64,000 nt of DNA from Episyrphus balteatus. Lineage: Eukaryota; Arthropoda; Insecta; Diptera; Syrphidae. Positions 21,458 through 33,290 of the stretch are shown here, piece after piece. The notes below the pieces were generated by a model, which saw nothing but the letters and a program-made list of their open reading frames with translations, had not been told where the DNA came from and did no database searches. The stretch spans positions 44,901,989 to 44,965,988 of the forward strand of contig NC_079136.1 in assembly GCF_945859705.1 (NCBI RefSeq). The letters run 5' to 3'. How positions within the stretch are numbered: the stretch's first letter is position 1; every line of letters starts with the position of its first letter. Position numbers and translations under genes: made by a program.

Positions 21458-24221
21458 TAATAGGTTGTAAGCCATACCCAAGTGGATTAGTAGTCCACTT
21501 TACATTTCTGTCTAAATACACTTAGAATGATTTTACTCATCAATTAAAAAAAAAAAAAATAAATCACTAAATAGTTGATTATAAGTAGGTTTTGTTTAAA
21601 GGCAAAAAAGAATGTATTAAAAAAATTACCGAATTTCTTGTGTTGGAAAGTGAATAAACATTTTAAAGAAGTTTACCAATATGCCCTTTTTTGTTTTTAT
21701 ATTTTGTAAACTATACGAGTATTTTGGTGTATCTAAATGTGTGTGCTTGAATTTGTCTTCATTTCTTCTGAATGTTCTTCACTCTCTAAATGTAAATATT
21801 GATTATTTTTGTTTCTTGTATTTTATACTTCTCCTCGATGTGTGCAATTTTGTGTGTTTTTATTTTCTCAATTATAATTTTTTTGACGCATGTTCATCAT
21901 ATTTAAATATTTTGTATACATTTTTTTTATGGAAACTTTAATCTTCTCATGACAGTCCCTAAATGATATATATGTATTTTTAATCTCCAAATGTTGATGT
22001 GTGTAATCAATTGTTAAACAAAAAACAACATACTCACAATATTGTCTAGTCACTTCTGCTCGTCACACAAAATTTATAATTAAAAAAAAAAAAAACTTAA
22101 ATCGTCAGTAAAAAATCAATCTTCAAAATAAGGAACAAAAGCAAACAAAAAATAAAAATAAATATAAATCTGCCAACATTTAAAAAACAACCTACGGGCA
22201 CAATCGTATTTGAAAAAAAAAAATTCTTAAAAGAAAATTACACCTTATACCTACCTAAAAACCTGCCTGCTTGCCTACATAAAAACACACACCATGTTTG
22301 GCGCATAAAAATAATATAACAAAACATTTACATTGCCCACCTAACAATTTGCGATATCTACCACACATTCATATTACGTACGTGTATGAGGAAAATTTGA
22401 GTTTCATTACCAACAACAAAACCCGCCAGGACTTTGATTAATGCTAACATATACATACGAGCAAATAAACAGCATTCACTTACTCATTTATTCACATTTT
22501 TTTTTTTTTACTTTTTTTTTCTCATCGACAACGACGACGATAACATGCGTTTTTATGGGTCTCACAGGCGAAACAAGCAAACGGAGAAAATGAAAAGTTT
22601 TGTGGCTGCCAAATTATCCTTGAGGGCATTGTATATGTGAGTGTGTTTGTTTGTGTGTGTGTATAAAAATGTATAAAAAGTTACGCAAGTAACGAAAAAT
22701 AACCCACAAAAATAAACATGTATAAAAATAAAATAACCCTCTACCTCCATCGTGTTATCCTCGAATTGAGAATGTTTTTTTTTTTTTTTGGGTATAACAT
22801 ATGAGTAAACCATTCCACAATACCCAATTCACCCACATACGAATGAGCAAAACCAACTGAAATCCAATCTCGATCCTGGTACTGGTACCTCTTTACCGCA
22901 GAATGAAAAAAAAAAAAAACAACAACTTCCATTTTATTGTGTGTTGCTGCAATTTATTCTTCTACATGAGGATTGACGAAATCTTGATCCTTTAAACAAG
23001 GAATTGTATGAATTTCACCAAAACGGTTGATATGCTAACCACTTCCATATTTTGGATAGGTACACCAACAAAATTTCGAAATTTGGAATTCCTGCTAAAA
23101 CAGCAAAGCAATTGATACAGAATTTTGAAGTTCCATGGTTCCAGTTCTCAGATAGTTTACCAGAAATTCCAAAACGTGAGAAATTTTGTACTCATACAAA
23201 ATGCGAAATTTACTATGTACGAAGATTTAGATCACCTTAAAGCATTTACTTTCAATTAAAAGGAGTTTTGTAAGCTTTTTTTTCATACTTTAAATGTTCA
23301 AAACTGCATTTTATGATGGCACACATTTTTTCTCCTCAAACTGTAGTGGGAAAATTAAGGAAAACCTTAAGTCATATGACTTATAATTTTTTTGATTTTC
23401 ATGCTGATTTCGAAATCGAAATTCTTACAAAGTTTATAATCGTAATGGTAAAATTTCTCTTCGTATTTGTATTCAATAGCCTCAGCTTAAAAAAAAAATA
23501 TATGCTTCGCAAAATGCGCATCGGAAAAAAAATTATTAGAACGTTTTTTGTTCTGGTCGTCTAGCCATCTACGCACAAAAACTCTCGAAATTCTTGAATA
23601 AATTTTTGGTTGATTAAGAAATTGCTGAAGTGACCATAAGGTGTTCATTGTAAAGGATTGAAATTTTTACTTTTCTTAAAAAAAATCCAAAAACATGCAA
23701 AATAGTTTCAGTTAAAGTAGACTACATATCTATCTATTCCCGAAAATGACGTTTTGATCGATCATAAACTTTTTTTTTTCTTAAAGTGCAAAAGGAAATA
23801 TTTGTGACATTTGAACATAATATTAAACAAAATTAACCAAAACAAACGTTCCCGGAATGACAGTTTATTGATGTACACTATACTACCTATAAATGAAATT
23901 GAAAGATTGAAACTCACTTATGACATAAATTTAATATATTTATCAATAAAAAAAGTATGCAATGATAACTTTATACATTTTCAACTGCTTCCAGCGTGAT
24001 TTGTACGTTACATTATTAAAATATTGAGACTTTAAGACGTTTTTGTACAATGCGTTATATATCTTCGGACATTTTTTATAAGGAATATTGTGTAGTTGTG
24101 TTAGGAAATACTTTTTTTTGAATTGATGAAAGTTTTTCCGAGAAAGATTTTATGTTTACAATCCCAAAAAATTAAAAGAAAAAAAACGTGATTTTTGTAA
24201 TGATGATATTTAAAAGAATGT
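21458..24221. other. Non-coding segment with simple-sequence tracts
   Basis: Poly-A, poly-T and GT tracts (for example 22634-22660). Short open frames have no supporting context. No element ends were recognised. Confidence 0.45.
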
Positions 24222-24566
24222 ATCACAACAAAAACATTACTGTTAAAAAAAGAGCCAAGTTCTCCTATGTTGAAATTATGCTAGCACAAAAAGTACTGAA
24301 ATGTAAAAGTGTACAAAGTTCTAAAGCTTGGCTTTAAATTTAATAAATAAAATTTTGGTTGTTCCCTTTGCAATTTAACTTTAAATTACCGATTTTTAAA
24401 GCTATTTGAAAAATTGCCAAGTAAACAACCAAAATTTTATTTATACAAATTTAAAGCCAAGCTTTAGAACTTGGTACACTTTTACATTTCAGTACTTTTT
24501 GTGCTAGCATAATTTCAACATAGGAGAACTTGGCTCTTTTTTTAACAGTAATGTTTTTGTTATGAT
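24222..24566. mobile_element. Foldback MITE, 345 bp
   Basis: The left arm begins ATCACAACAAAAACATTAC and continues GAGCCAAGTTCTCC. The right arm is the complement, ending GTAATGTTTTTGTTATGAT. The arms are about 150 bp and nearly identical, with a short centre near 24350-24410. No coding frame. Confidence 0.8.
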
Positions 24567-24599
24567 TTCACTTCTTTTTGCAAGGTTTTGCTGTGGAAA

Positions 24600-25330
24600 T
24601 TAAAATCTCTATAATTGATGAAAATTCAGATAAAATAGGCGGTTACCACGCCCCTTGTCTAAAATTCTCAAATTTTAAATTTTTTCCTTTGTATAAACTA
24701 CCAGCTCTACCATTCTACTAAATTTCAAGATTCTACGATAATCAGAAGTGCTCTAAAATATTTGATGTAAATTAAGCGAAAATGGGCGGTTACCACGCCC
24801 CCCTGGTTGAAATTCTCAGGTTTTAAATTTTTTCCTTAATATAAACTACCAGCTCTACCATTCTACTAAATTTCAAGATTCTACGATAGTCAGAAGTGCT
24901 TTATAATAATTGATGAAAATTCGGCGAAAATGGGCGGTTACCACGCCCCCTGAATTGAAAATCTCAAATTTTCGATTTTTTCCTTTGTATACACCACAAG
25001 TCCTATCACCATGTAAAATTTCAAGTTTCTACGATAGCGGGAAGTTCTCAATAATTTTGATGATCTGTCAGTAAGTCAGTGAGCCAGTGAGTCAATGAGT
25101 CAGTTACGGTTTTCGCGATTTTTGAAGTCCTATATCTCAGAAACTACTCATCGTAAGAAGCTGAAATTTTGTGAGGAATTTGGGTTCGGCCAGCTCAATA
25201 AATGTAGCGAGTTTGAAATTTCTGGCATATTTGGTGTGGAAGTTAGAGGGGGGTCGAAAATGGCCTGAGTTGTTTTCTGTAAATAAGGGTGTAGTGCCAA
25301 AGTTGCTAGAGAACTTGGCTGGGCACTACC
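24600..25330 (+). repeat. Three imperfect ~147-bp tandem units plus a GTCAGTGA tract
   Basis: GGGCGGTTACCACGCCCC-type blocks recur near 24638, 24785 and 24933, each followed by a CTACCAGCTCTACCATTC-type or related segment. Then comes GTCAGTAAGTCAGTGAGCC (25068 on) and a less repetitive tail to about 25330. It looks like one dispersed element with internal tandem units. Confidence 0.65.
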
Positions 25331-25431
25331 GTGCCCCTTGATCTTAGTGAAAAATGACTATATAATGATAAAACAAAAGTGAAAGTGAAAGGTTACTACA
25401 TTCTTCTAGTGTCACGATTTTAGTACACAAT

Positions 25432-26079
25432 ATTTTTACTTGCGATATAGGTACTATAGGTAAGTTTAGGCAATTCTGTCTGTCTGTCTGTACCTCGAGC
25501 TTCAAACTTGGTAGTAAATAGTTTTGAGTTATTCCATTGAGGACAAATTGAAAATTTTTTAACGGTACCTGTCATATAACGGAAATAGAAAAGTTAAGTT
25601 ATTTCAAGAACGGCTAAAAATTTTATGTTAAGTGTTACACATAAGAGCCTTTTTTTAAATAAAAAGAAATTTTATGTACCGTTACTAACGGTACCTGCCA
25701 TAGAACGGTTTTTTTGTTTTATGAATTTCTCGTAAAAGTAAACGACAGAGCTGGTTTCAACAAAATTTTTTTACAGAAATGTTAAAATAAACCTTTTACA
25801 AAAATTTTATAAAATTTTCAAAAAACACATTTTAAAATTTAAACGACATATGTAATAACTTTTTTTAATAAACATATACATATAAAAAATTATTTTTTTT
25901 TTAAACGATTTTCGAATTTTTTTTTCTAAAATCTCTCTTATATACAAGAAAACATATGGCATACTTGGTTTTGTGTAACATATCATATAAAATAGTGTTT
26001 AATTAATTATAAAAACATATTTTGTTCAATAAAGAGCTTTTATATTAGAGTTTCTTTTACCATAAAAGCAAGTCGTGCA
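25432..26079 (+). mobile_element. Mini-me/DINE-like copy, internally shortened
   Basis: The 5' end is ATTTTTACTTGCGATATAGG, then CTGTCTGTCTGTCTG, TTCAAACTTGGTAGT and CGGTACCTGCCATAGAACGG. The 3' end is CATAAAAGCAAGTCGTGCAT. It lacks the GATGGAGAATGCC segment and part of the 3' terminal block. Confidence 0.7.
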
Positions 26080-26201
26080 TTTTTTTTGGAAATGGCGTAA
26101 TTGCGCAATCACTAAAATTATACTAAAACAAAATCAAAACTTAAATTCTGTTTTTGTTTTTATTTTTCTTCAATCTACTTTGTAAGAATGTTTTTCTTAC
26201 A

Positions 26202-26633
26202 CACAGAGAAAAATATGACCCGCTAAAAACTAACAGATTGCCATATTATTTTACCTTCCATACATTTCATAAGGAAATCTTATTAAAATCAACGATTAAT
26301 AAGGTTTTTTTAAGGAGATTTCTTATTATTTTTATAGAGAAAATCTTATTAAAATTTTACTGAAAAGTTGATTTTTTTTGCAAACTTAGCACTAGAACAA
26401 AAATCGCGATCAATATTTTCATGGCAGGTTGGTTCAGGTGGTAAGGTGGGCGACTAAAGATTTGAAGTCTCCAGTTCGATTCCCAGCCTGGTCACCGTTT
26501 TTTTTTATTTTTTTGCAGATTTTAAAACAATAAGAAAAACCCGATAGTTTTAATAAGGTTTCCTTCTTGGATGAAAACCATAGAGAAATCTTATTGTATT
26601 TGTTCTATTTTATGTGGTCTATTTTTCTCTGTG
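26202..26633. mobile_element. CACAGAG-ended MITE carrying a tRNA-like segment
   Basis: The left end CACAGAGAAAAATATGACC is matched by the complement of the right end, GGTCTATTTTTCTCTGTG. Next to the ends, AAGGAAATCTTATT-like blocks also repeat in both orientations. It is 432 bp. Its middle holds a tRNA-like segment (26425-26495). The same end motif (CACGGAGAAAA) bounds a tiny element at 53349. Confidence 0.7.
26425..26495 (+). repeat. tRNA-like sequence with A- and B-box resemblance
   Basis: TGGTTCAGGTGG resembles a pol III A box and AGTTCGATTCC closely resembles a B box, spaced as in a tRNA gene. GACT and AGTC could pair around an anticodon-like loop. The acceptor and T stems do not pair well, so I do not call a functional tRNA. 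It is more likely a tRNA-derived piece captured by the surrounding MITE. Confidence 0.45.
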
Positions 26634-27760
26634 CATTTAGTCTTTTTACATATTTTCAAAAAATGTACCGCGTTTTTTATTTTTAAATGTGGACGTTAAG
26701 GTTAAAATATGTAAGATAAATGAAATGCATCTGCAAACTTATAAAAAGCTATTTATTAAATATTTTCTCTGTTTTGGGATCAAACTTTTGAGCTTAAATA
26801 ATACATCAGATATCTATTTCCAATTGTAAATGAGGTACTTCAAATTACTTTAACATGTGCAAAATCATATTCTGTTGATTTTATTTTAGATATATCAAAG
26901 AAAATTAAAAATGTTTTCAGAGAAAGCTAAATTTTGATAAAAGAAACCATTTTTATATATTTTTTATTTTTTGAAAATTTCTTTATTTATCTTTGCTTTA
27001 TCTTTACATAATTTTTTAATTTTATTAATCTTATGAACCAATTTAATTCGTTTGTTCATGTTTGTTCGCCTAAAATTTTCGTTTGCACAATTTTTGTATA
27101 GGAAGTATAAAAAAAACATTTTAAACGCTTAAATTAACAGATAGATTAATAAAAATCAACTGCAATCGTTCGACCGCTTCGGGTTTTTTCCATACACACA
27201 AGAAAATTCTTTTAGAAAGTACCAAGAAAATTTTTTTTAGCAATTTTCATAAAGAGTAGGTACTTATCTATCATTCCTTCTAAATCCTTATAAAATTTGA
27301 AAAATATGTCCGTCCACCCTACGATTAGGAAATTGAAAAAAAAAGAGGTTGTCTGTAAAGCTGGTTTACGGACGATGATTTTTCGTGATAACGTCGTAAG
27401 AAAATAGGTTGTGTGCTTTTAAAATGAGTCAATTGAAGGGTCAAACAATCATAATTTACAAAAAAAAGCTAAAAAAAAATTAGCTTTTTTCTTTGCTCAT
27501 TATATAAATTTTTTTATTTTAAAAGCTTAGAAAAAAAATTATATCATTAAAAAGCCAAATATTTCTTCTAAATAATAAAACCATATTTTAATTTTTACAA
27601 TGCGCAAAAAGTATTAAAATAATTTATTAAAAACAATCATTTCTTATGAAAAAAGTAAAAAAATCATTTCCATCACCCAAAAATTCATTTTTTTTGATAT
27701 AACAACATGAAATTAATTTTATTTATTATGTAAAAAAGTTAGAATTTTTTAAAGCCAACC
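26634..27760. other. AT-rich non-coding sequence
   Basis: Mostly A/T runs. No element ends or coding segments recognised. Confidence 0.5.
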
Positions 27761-27844
27761 ATGTCGAAATTCCAAACTGAGATTACGGTACTTCAGACAC
27801 TGGTGGCTATTCGGAGGGCAACAGATCTCCACAGGTGTTTTGAG
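27761..27844 (+). CDS. Candidate first coding exon (28 codons)
   Basis: ATG sits in the context AGCCAACCATGTCG, a good insect start context. The 28-codon frame (starts MSKFQTEITV, ends DLHRCFE) is clearly richer in G+C than the AT-rich surroundings and ends at GAG before GTATTT, a usable though weak donor. Phase 0 fits the next exon, which begins Asp-Gly-Gln at 30072, and the amphipathic character fits too. Against it: the donor is poor, an alternative donor CACAG/GTGTTT lies 10 nt upstream in the wrong phase, and I have no transcript evidence. The intron would be 2,227 nt. Confidence 0.42.
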
Positions 27845-30071
27845 GTATTTCGCAAGTTTTTTAATTTAACATTGTGTAGCTTGTAGTGAATGTACAGTTG
27901 TGTGATATACCAAATGAAAGGTAACATGATCAAGATGCTCAATAAGTTAAATCAAATTTGTATTCGCTTTAGATCAAAAGATAGAACCTGTTGAATAATA
28001 AAACTTTATTTTACCGTTATCTCAAAATTGTGACTATATATAGTTCTGTCTATTATCTATCTACACTTTTCACTTTTGTATCTTTTAAAGAAAAAAAGAC
28101 AAAAATAAAAAACGGTTAAAAAAGGTCAAAAAACTTGGGACAAAAAAACTAGTTTTTCCCGTTATTCGGTCAAAAACCATTTTGAAATACCAATTTTTTG
28201 CACATGTATGCGCACAGTCATAGACTACATGTTCTATAAGCTAAAAACTCACCCAAAAATACTCCGAAATAAGTAGGTATTTTTCAAAAATTCATATTTC
28301 GAAACTCAGAGACTTAAAAAAAAAATCCGTATCAGACCCCTAACTTTTTTTTTATTATCTTTCGAATGACGTTTTTCAAATTGTCAAAAAAAAATTACCC
28401 TACTTATAATCACTACTTTGTCAAAGGTCTACCTCATGTTTTAGTTTTAGAAAACCATTTATAGCTTGGTTTGGAAATTTTTTTAGAATTTTTTCAATAC
28501 CATTGTCTTGCAATAAATGTATCTATTGATTAAAAAAAAAATTCAACTCTTTACATTGTCGCGTTTAGAAAATAGACAATTTTTTGCAGTTTTGTTTTAC
28601 CCTTATTTACCCTATTAAAAGATGGAATTTTTTAAAATCCTTCAATTGTATTTAACATCAGGTTATTATCTTTCAAATAAGCTATAGAAGATTTTTGTAT
28701 GTCTAATAGTTTATTTTTAATTTTGAGTTGAAATTTTTGCCGAACTGCGAAAGTGCGAAAGTGTAACGTTAGAAAATGGCGTCACTTTTTTGTTGTGGCT
28801 GCCATGGTTCATCGATTTATAAGACGTTATCACGTCAAAAATTAATTGATTCATTTAAAAGTTACTAAAATCCCCGAAAATATTTTCTTTTGGAAATATG
28901 TATTTACCTTAGCTGCTTTATGAATATCAGAACTAACACCACTAATATTTGTTTTTTATATTTTTTGCAAAAAATTGATACATTTTAGATTATTGAGACT
29001 TTGATTTTTAGACGTATTTTATGTTAGGTAATAATTTCAAAAATAAATTCAGGTTTACACCTGGAATTTGAGTATATTGACATTGTACGATTTTCTTAAA
29101 AAAAATTTCCACAAGTGGTGCCTTTAGTATTATACTATGCCTAAAATATCCAAATTACGAATTTTTGCATTATTTGTTTGTGGTTCAATTTTCGATGAAA
29201 TAGCCCAATATGAGTTTTAAGTGTTTTTTTTTCTGCGAAATTAACATTCAATTTTAAATCAAAATATTTTGTTATTTAATTTTTTATTTCAAATCTATTA
29301 AGAGCCTGAATTGTTGGCCATAAATTTTTGGCTAACTCTGACTGAAAAAAAAACTTCGGATTTGAACCTTTCAGTTTCAAAGCCGCCCAATGGCGATCAA
29401 TAAATTAATACCTACAAGCATGACCTAAATCCTCAAAACAAAATTGACAAATTTTTAAAATAATTTAAAACTATTTTTTTTGAAGTGCGTTAAAAATAAT
29501 AAAAACATTGTTGTGATGCAATCCTATAGCTCCTGTTTAAAATTTCAATTTGTCCTGTTAATATGATTTCCTTTTGTTTGACTCATTTGAAGTGAAAATG
29601 ACGCGCTTTGCTGGTGAAATTTTATCCACTAACACTTGTTTCGTTTCAATTTCCAACATCGATTCAAACGTACATCTAGTAAGGTACTTGAGTTCTTAAA
29701 TGTTGTTATTTTATTTTTATCACAGCATTTGACGTTTTATATATCCAAGGGTTAGGTATATCACCACAATAGCAAGAACCTAAGTCGTACCTACCAAAAA
29801 TACGATGTTTAAAAAGAAAATCTTTATTTTATTGCCACCGTAAATTTAAACGCAATCACCTAATCGACCAATATTACACAATAACTTAATTTCGTTTTTA
29901 TATCCTATTTTTCCCTTTTATATCCGTGCCGCTATTAAGGCTATTTTTTGTACTGTTTTCTCTCGAGAGGGCACACACACACAATTGAGATAAATTTCCC
30001 CATGCTCCCATTTGAACATCCCCAAAAGAACACATTGTGGAACGTAATTTTTGGTGTCTTTTTATCCACAG
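27845..30071. other. Probable intron or upstream non-coding sequence
   Basis: AT-rich with many homopolymers. It ends in TTTTTATCCACAG, a good 3' splice site for the exon at 30072. No other exon or element was recognised. Confidence 0.5.
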
Positions 30072-30305
30072 GATGGGCAACGAGGACATTTAGAAGGTCT
30101 AGCATCGGTGTATTGTGAACTTCTAATGGCTCCCTTTGGTGATATATTGAGTGCTTTAGAAAATGCCAGGCAAGCAGCATGGGCGGAACGAAGTCCACAA
30201 AATCCAGCGGGAATGGGTACAACGCGAGGTCACCGCGGTCATTCCAGTCAAGGTGGTCTGCCAAATAGTCATAGTCAGCCAATTTATGTGCCAGGAAAAT
30301 ATTCG
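30072..30305 (+). CDS. Exon A of an unrecognised conserved-looking gene
   Basis: The acceptor is TTTTATCCACAG and the donor TCG/GTATGT; 234 nt, 78 codons, phase 0 at both ends. The first half is helix-prone and contains YCELLMAPFGDILSALENAR followed by QAAWAERSP. The second half is a Gly/His/Ser/Gln-rich linker ending YVPGKYS. No signal peptide or membrane segment is visible. Balanced codon composition in an AT-rich setting and exact phase joining to the next exon support coding. I do not recognise the family. It could be a cytoplasmic adaptor or scaffold, judged only from composition. Confidence 0.88.
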
Positions 30306-31370
30306 GTATGTATTTAAACTAACTTAAAACCAAAAAAAAAAAACAAGAATAGATTTTTCATAACAAAAGATAAGAAGAAAATAAAGTCCTTTTTCTGCAT
30401 GTCCTTGGAAGACCTCTAAATAGTTTTATGATCACAACACATTTGTTAAGAACCCTTTTTTGTTCAAAATGACGTTAAATTGCCTGTGTTCCTCTTTTAT
30501 ACCCAATTTTTTTTTTAACAAAAAAAAAATAAAAAAGGTGGAGCAAAGATTGAACCTCTTGTAAAAGTACTCCCAAGGTGTTAATCCTTTGCTTTGTGAG
30601 TCCTGACAGAAAACAACAACAACAATAAAAAATAAAATACAAAAAAAAAAATTTCCACAAAATACAAAAACACACAAAAACAGAAAACACCTCAAAACAA
30701 TTGCCATTTAGCGAAGCCTCACCACTTCCGTTCGCCAAAACGAAAAATCCTTAAAGTTGTTTACTCCCAAGTGGCTCTGGAAATATCCTTTTAACCTTTG
30801 GTGTTCTTCCAAAGAAGAAAACGACTTCTTCTTCACTCTTCTCAGTAGAAATGAAGAAGAAGAAAAAAAGAAATAAAAAAGTTTAAACCCAACTCCTTCT
30901 CAAGTTTTATCCTTTTTTTTAATTTTTTTTTTTTCATTTGTAGGTAAAGTAGTTTGTTTATACAAATTTATCCTTTTTTTTCGGCTCAATTTCTTATTTT
31001 GCACCTTTTCATCTTCTCTCCTGACTTGTTTTTTTTTTCGGTCATCAGGGAAGACTTTTTAAGCTGGAGCATGTTTATTCCTTGTTTTTTGTATTTGTTT
31101 ATATACTTTTCTGCAGGATCTGAATTCTGGGTCCTTTTTCCTATGGCGTTTAGTAGCGTTGGTTGTGCATGTTTTGTTATTTATCGTTTTTGTATAATTT
31201 CTTGCATGTCCTTTTTGTAGGCAGGGAATATGATGGTGGTGGTTATTTTTGTTTATATAAATACACAACATACACAAAAGATTTCGAGGGGAGAGGGTGG
31301 GTTAATTAAAATTTTGTGAAAATTAATTTTTCTTTGTTTTTTCAAACTTTTGACGTCCGGCATTGTGCAG
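30306..31370 (+). other. Intron A-B (1,065 nt)
   Basis: Starts GTATGT and ends TTGTGCAG. It is AT-rich with poly-A and poly-T tracts and a GAAGAAGAAGAAAAAAAG run near 30853. No inserted element recognised. Confidence 0.8.
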
Positions 31371-31648
31371 CCTTCAAGTTGTCTGTCGGACAAGGAGGAA
31401 GACGAAATTTATGGTTTTGGCTATGGAGTGTTTGCGCCCCGTGTGGCCCGAGGTGCATTGCAACTTCAACAGCAAATGATACAGCAGCAACAACAGCAAC
31501 AGCAGCAACAACAACAACAACAACAACAACTTTTACCATTAGTGCCACAATCACAACAACAACAACAGCTACAGTCCGGACAACAACAATTACAATCCGG
31601 ACAACAGCAACTGCCTAACTCAGCGAATTTAAATTTAGTCCAACAAAG
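31371..31648 (+). CDS. Exon B with acidic motif and polyglutamine
   Basis: 278 nt, entering in phase 0 and leaving after two bases of a codon (donor AAAG/GTGAGA). It starts PSSCLSDKEEDEIYGFGYG and VFAPRVARG. Then comes a run of 16 consecutive Gln encoded by mixed CAG and CAA, and a Gln-rich tail with two LQSGQQQ repeats. The acidic, Tyr/Gly-containing block looks conserved; the Gln run is likely length-variable among individuals. The mixed codons should damp slippage. The product family is unrecognised. Confidence 0.88.
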
Positions 31649-31781
31649 GTGAGAGAAAGATGATGAAATTTATACATATTTTCACTTTTTATTTTTGTTT
31701 TCATGTAGAAAATATAATTGCTTAATTGCAAAACTTTTTTTGTGTTTTTGATTTGTTTTTCATCTCTTTTTTCATTTGCAG

Positions 31782-31831
31782 TTGCTTGAGTCCCAGGTCA
31801 GCGTATTTTTATGAATTTCCTCCAACAACAG
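31782..31831 (+). CDS. Exon C (50 nt)
   Basis: The acceptor is TTCATTTGCAG and the donor ACAG/GTAAGG. One base completes the codon left open by exon B, 16 codons follow (SCLSPRSAYFYEFPPTT counting the shared Ser), and one base is left over. The preceding intron is only 133 nt, the shortest in the gene. An in-exon alternative donor CCCAG/GTCAGC at 31795 could give a shorter form, but in a different phase. Confidence 0.75.
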
Positions 31832-31873
31832 GTAAGGATATACAAAATAATGATTATTTTTTTAAAGGAGATA

Positions 31874-32731
31874 GGGTAAAAGCGGGTGAGATGGCATACC
31901 TTTTTTATTTTTGTCATATTTTTCAAAGTAAACCACATTTCATATTTCTAACAATGCAAAAATGTTCTATATTCAATATCCAACGTATTATTTGTTTTAC
32001 AGAATTTTATATTTTAAATTTATATTTTTAAATTAATATAGAAAAAAAGTTAAAAAAAAAACCAACTCCCTCTATAGGGTGGGTGAGATGGCGCATGAGT
32101 TTGTTTTAGGTATCTATTGCCAAATTCATTGAACAAATGGTTGAACGATGTGAAGGAGTCAAGCACCAATGCATGCTGTATAATAGATTGCAACTAGTCC
32201 TCTTTTTAATAAAATTTGAACTTGGCTGAATTACTTAAAAAAAATATTTTGAGGGTGATATGGCACATGCTAAAACTATACTCAATTAAAAAATTCTAAA
32301 ATTCTAGTAGGGAATGCGCCATTTCACCCGCAAAAAACTGAGCCATCTCACCTTTTTGCGCATAACTCATATTCGTAAGCACCCATAAAAAGCAGATAGA
32401 ACTAGAGCTCAGATTTCACACGCAATGCATAACTTATACTCTCTTGTATGTATTGGTGTATCAAGGGCATCTAAGATCCCAACGACTCACAAAATATCGG
32501 AACAAAAAAAAAAAGGGCGAAAAAAAAATTCGAAAAAAATTATCACATGATTTGCTTTGAAATTTTTTTTAATTTTTTGTATCACAGATAAAGAAACGAT
32601 TACTGGCTACTTCGATTTAAAATATTTAAAGAAAGCTAAAAATATTTTTCGTACATTTTTAGAGCAATAAATGTAAAAGATATTTAAAGTGTGCCATTTC
32701 CCCCGCCGCGCCATATCACCCGCTTTTACCC
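31874..32731. mobile_element. TA-flanked MITE with GGGTAAAAGCGGGTGA ends
   Basis: The left end is GGGTAAAAGCGGGTGAGATGG and the right end CATATCACCCGCTTTTACCC, flanked by TA (31872-31873 and 32732-32733). The motif GTGAGATGGC and its complement recur inside (about 32080, 32250, 32316 and 32342). 858 bp, no transposase frame. The TA duplication points to the Tc1/mariner group. Inserted in an intron of the gene. Confidence 0.85.
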
Positions 32732-32777
32732 TATAAGCAAATTATTAAAACAATTAACGTAGAAATAGAACAGCAGC

Positions 32778-33090
32778 AAATGTATAACAGTTATAACAGT
32801 TAACATATCTTTAAATTACTACATTTTAAGCTTTATACATACCTACAATTATGATTGCTTTAAGAAAATTTCACGGTGGGATCCCCAGATTCTCATAAAC
32901 TGTTATAAAATACCTCTTAGAAGCAAACAAAGTGTTATAAATTAGAACAGTTAATTGAAAATATTGTAACTAAAATATTTTAAACACAAAACCACCTGAC
33001 AAGGACCTTTTACCAAATAAAAAATATTTAAAATTTTTTTCGAATTTGAGAACGAAAATCTGTTATAACTTATAACTGTTATACATTTGT
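32778..33090. repeat. Foldback with TATAACAGTTATA motifs
   Basis: AAATGTATAACAGTTATAAC at the left is mirrored by GTTATAACTTATAACTG and TTATACATTT at the right. Further ACTGTTATA motifs lie between. About 310 bp, possibly a small MITE; no target duplication identified. Confidence 0.6.
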
Positions 33091-33183
33091 AAATACGCCT
33101 TGTTAAAAATATAAAACAAAAATATGATTTGTTAAGTAAAACCGATACATGTTTCCTATATTTTTATCTAATGACTATTTCAG

Positions 33184-33290
33184 AAGGACGAGAAACAAAA
33201 AAGCGAACAACACTTGCTCGGCTTTTAAAAGGACTTAAGACTGTAAATAGAAGAGATCGAAATAACCACCAAACAGCTGCTCAAGTAAGG
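33184..33290 (+). CDS. Exon D, basic segment
   Basis: The acceptor is TATTTCAG and the donor AAGG/GTAAGT; 107 nt: two bases complete the shared codon, then 35 codons. The peptide is strongly basic: EGRETKKRTTLARLLKG followed by LKTVNRRDRNNHQ and TAAQVR. A short amphipathic helix rich in Arg/Lys could bind acidic membrane lipids or nucleic acid, but that is inference. The phase joins exactly with exons C and E. Confidence 0.9.

Larger units (their letters stand above)
31832..33183 (+). other. Intron C-D (1,352 nt) with two inserted elements
   Basis: GTAAGG to TTTCAG. It contains the TA-flanked MITE at 31874-32731 and the foldback at 32778-33090, which together make up most of its length. Confidence 0.8.

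Noticed and set aside
26425..26495. Functional tRNA gene
   Set aside because: B-box-like sequence is present, but the acceptor and T stems do not pair, so only a tRNA-like call is made.
31316..31618. Thr/Ala-rich frame overlapping exon B
   Set aside because: Shadow of the CAG/CAA repeat in another frame; exon B's frame is fixed by splice phase on both sides.
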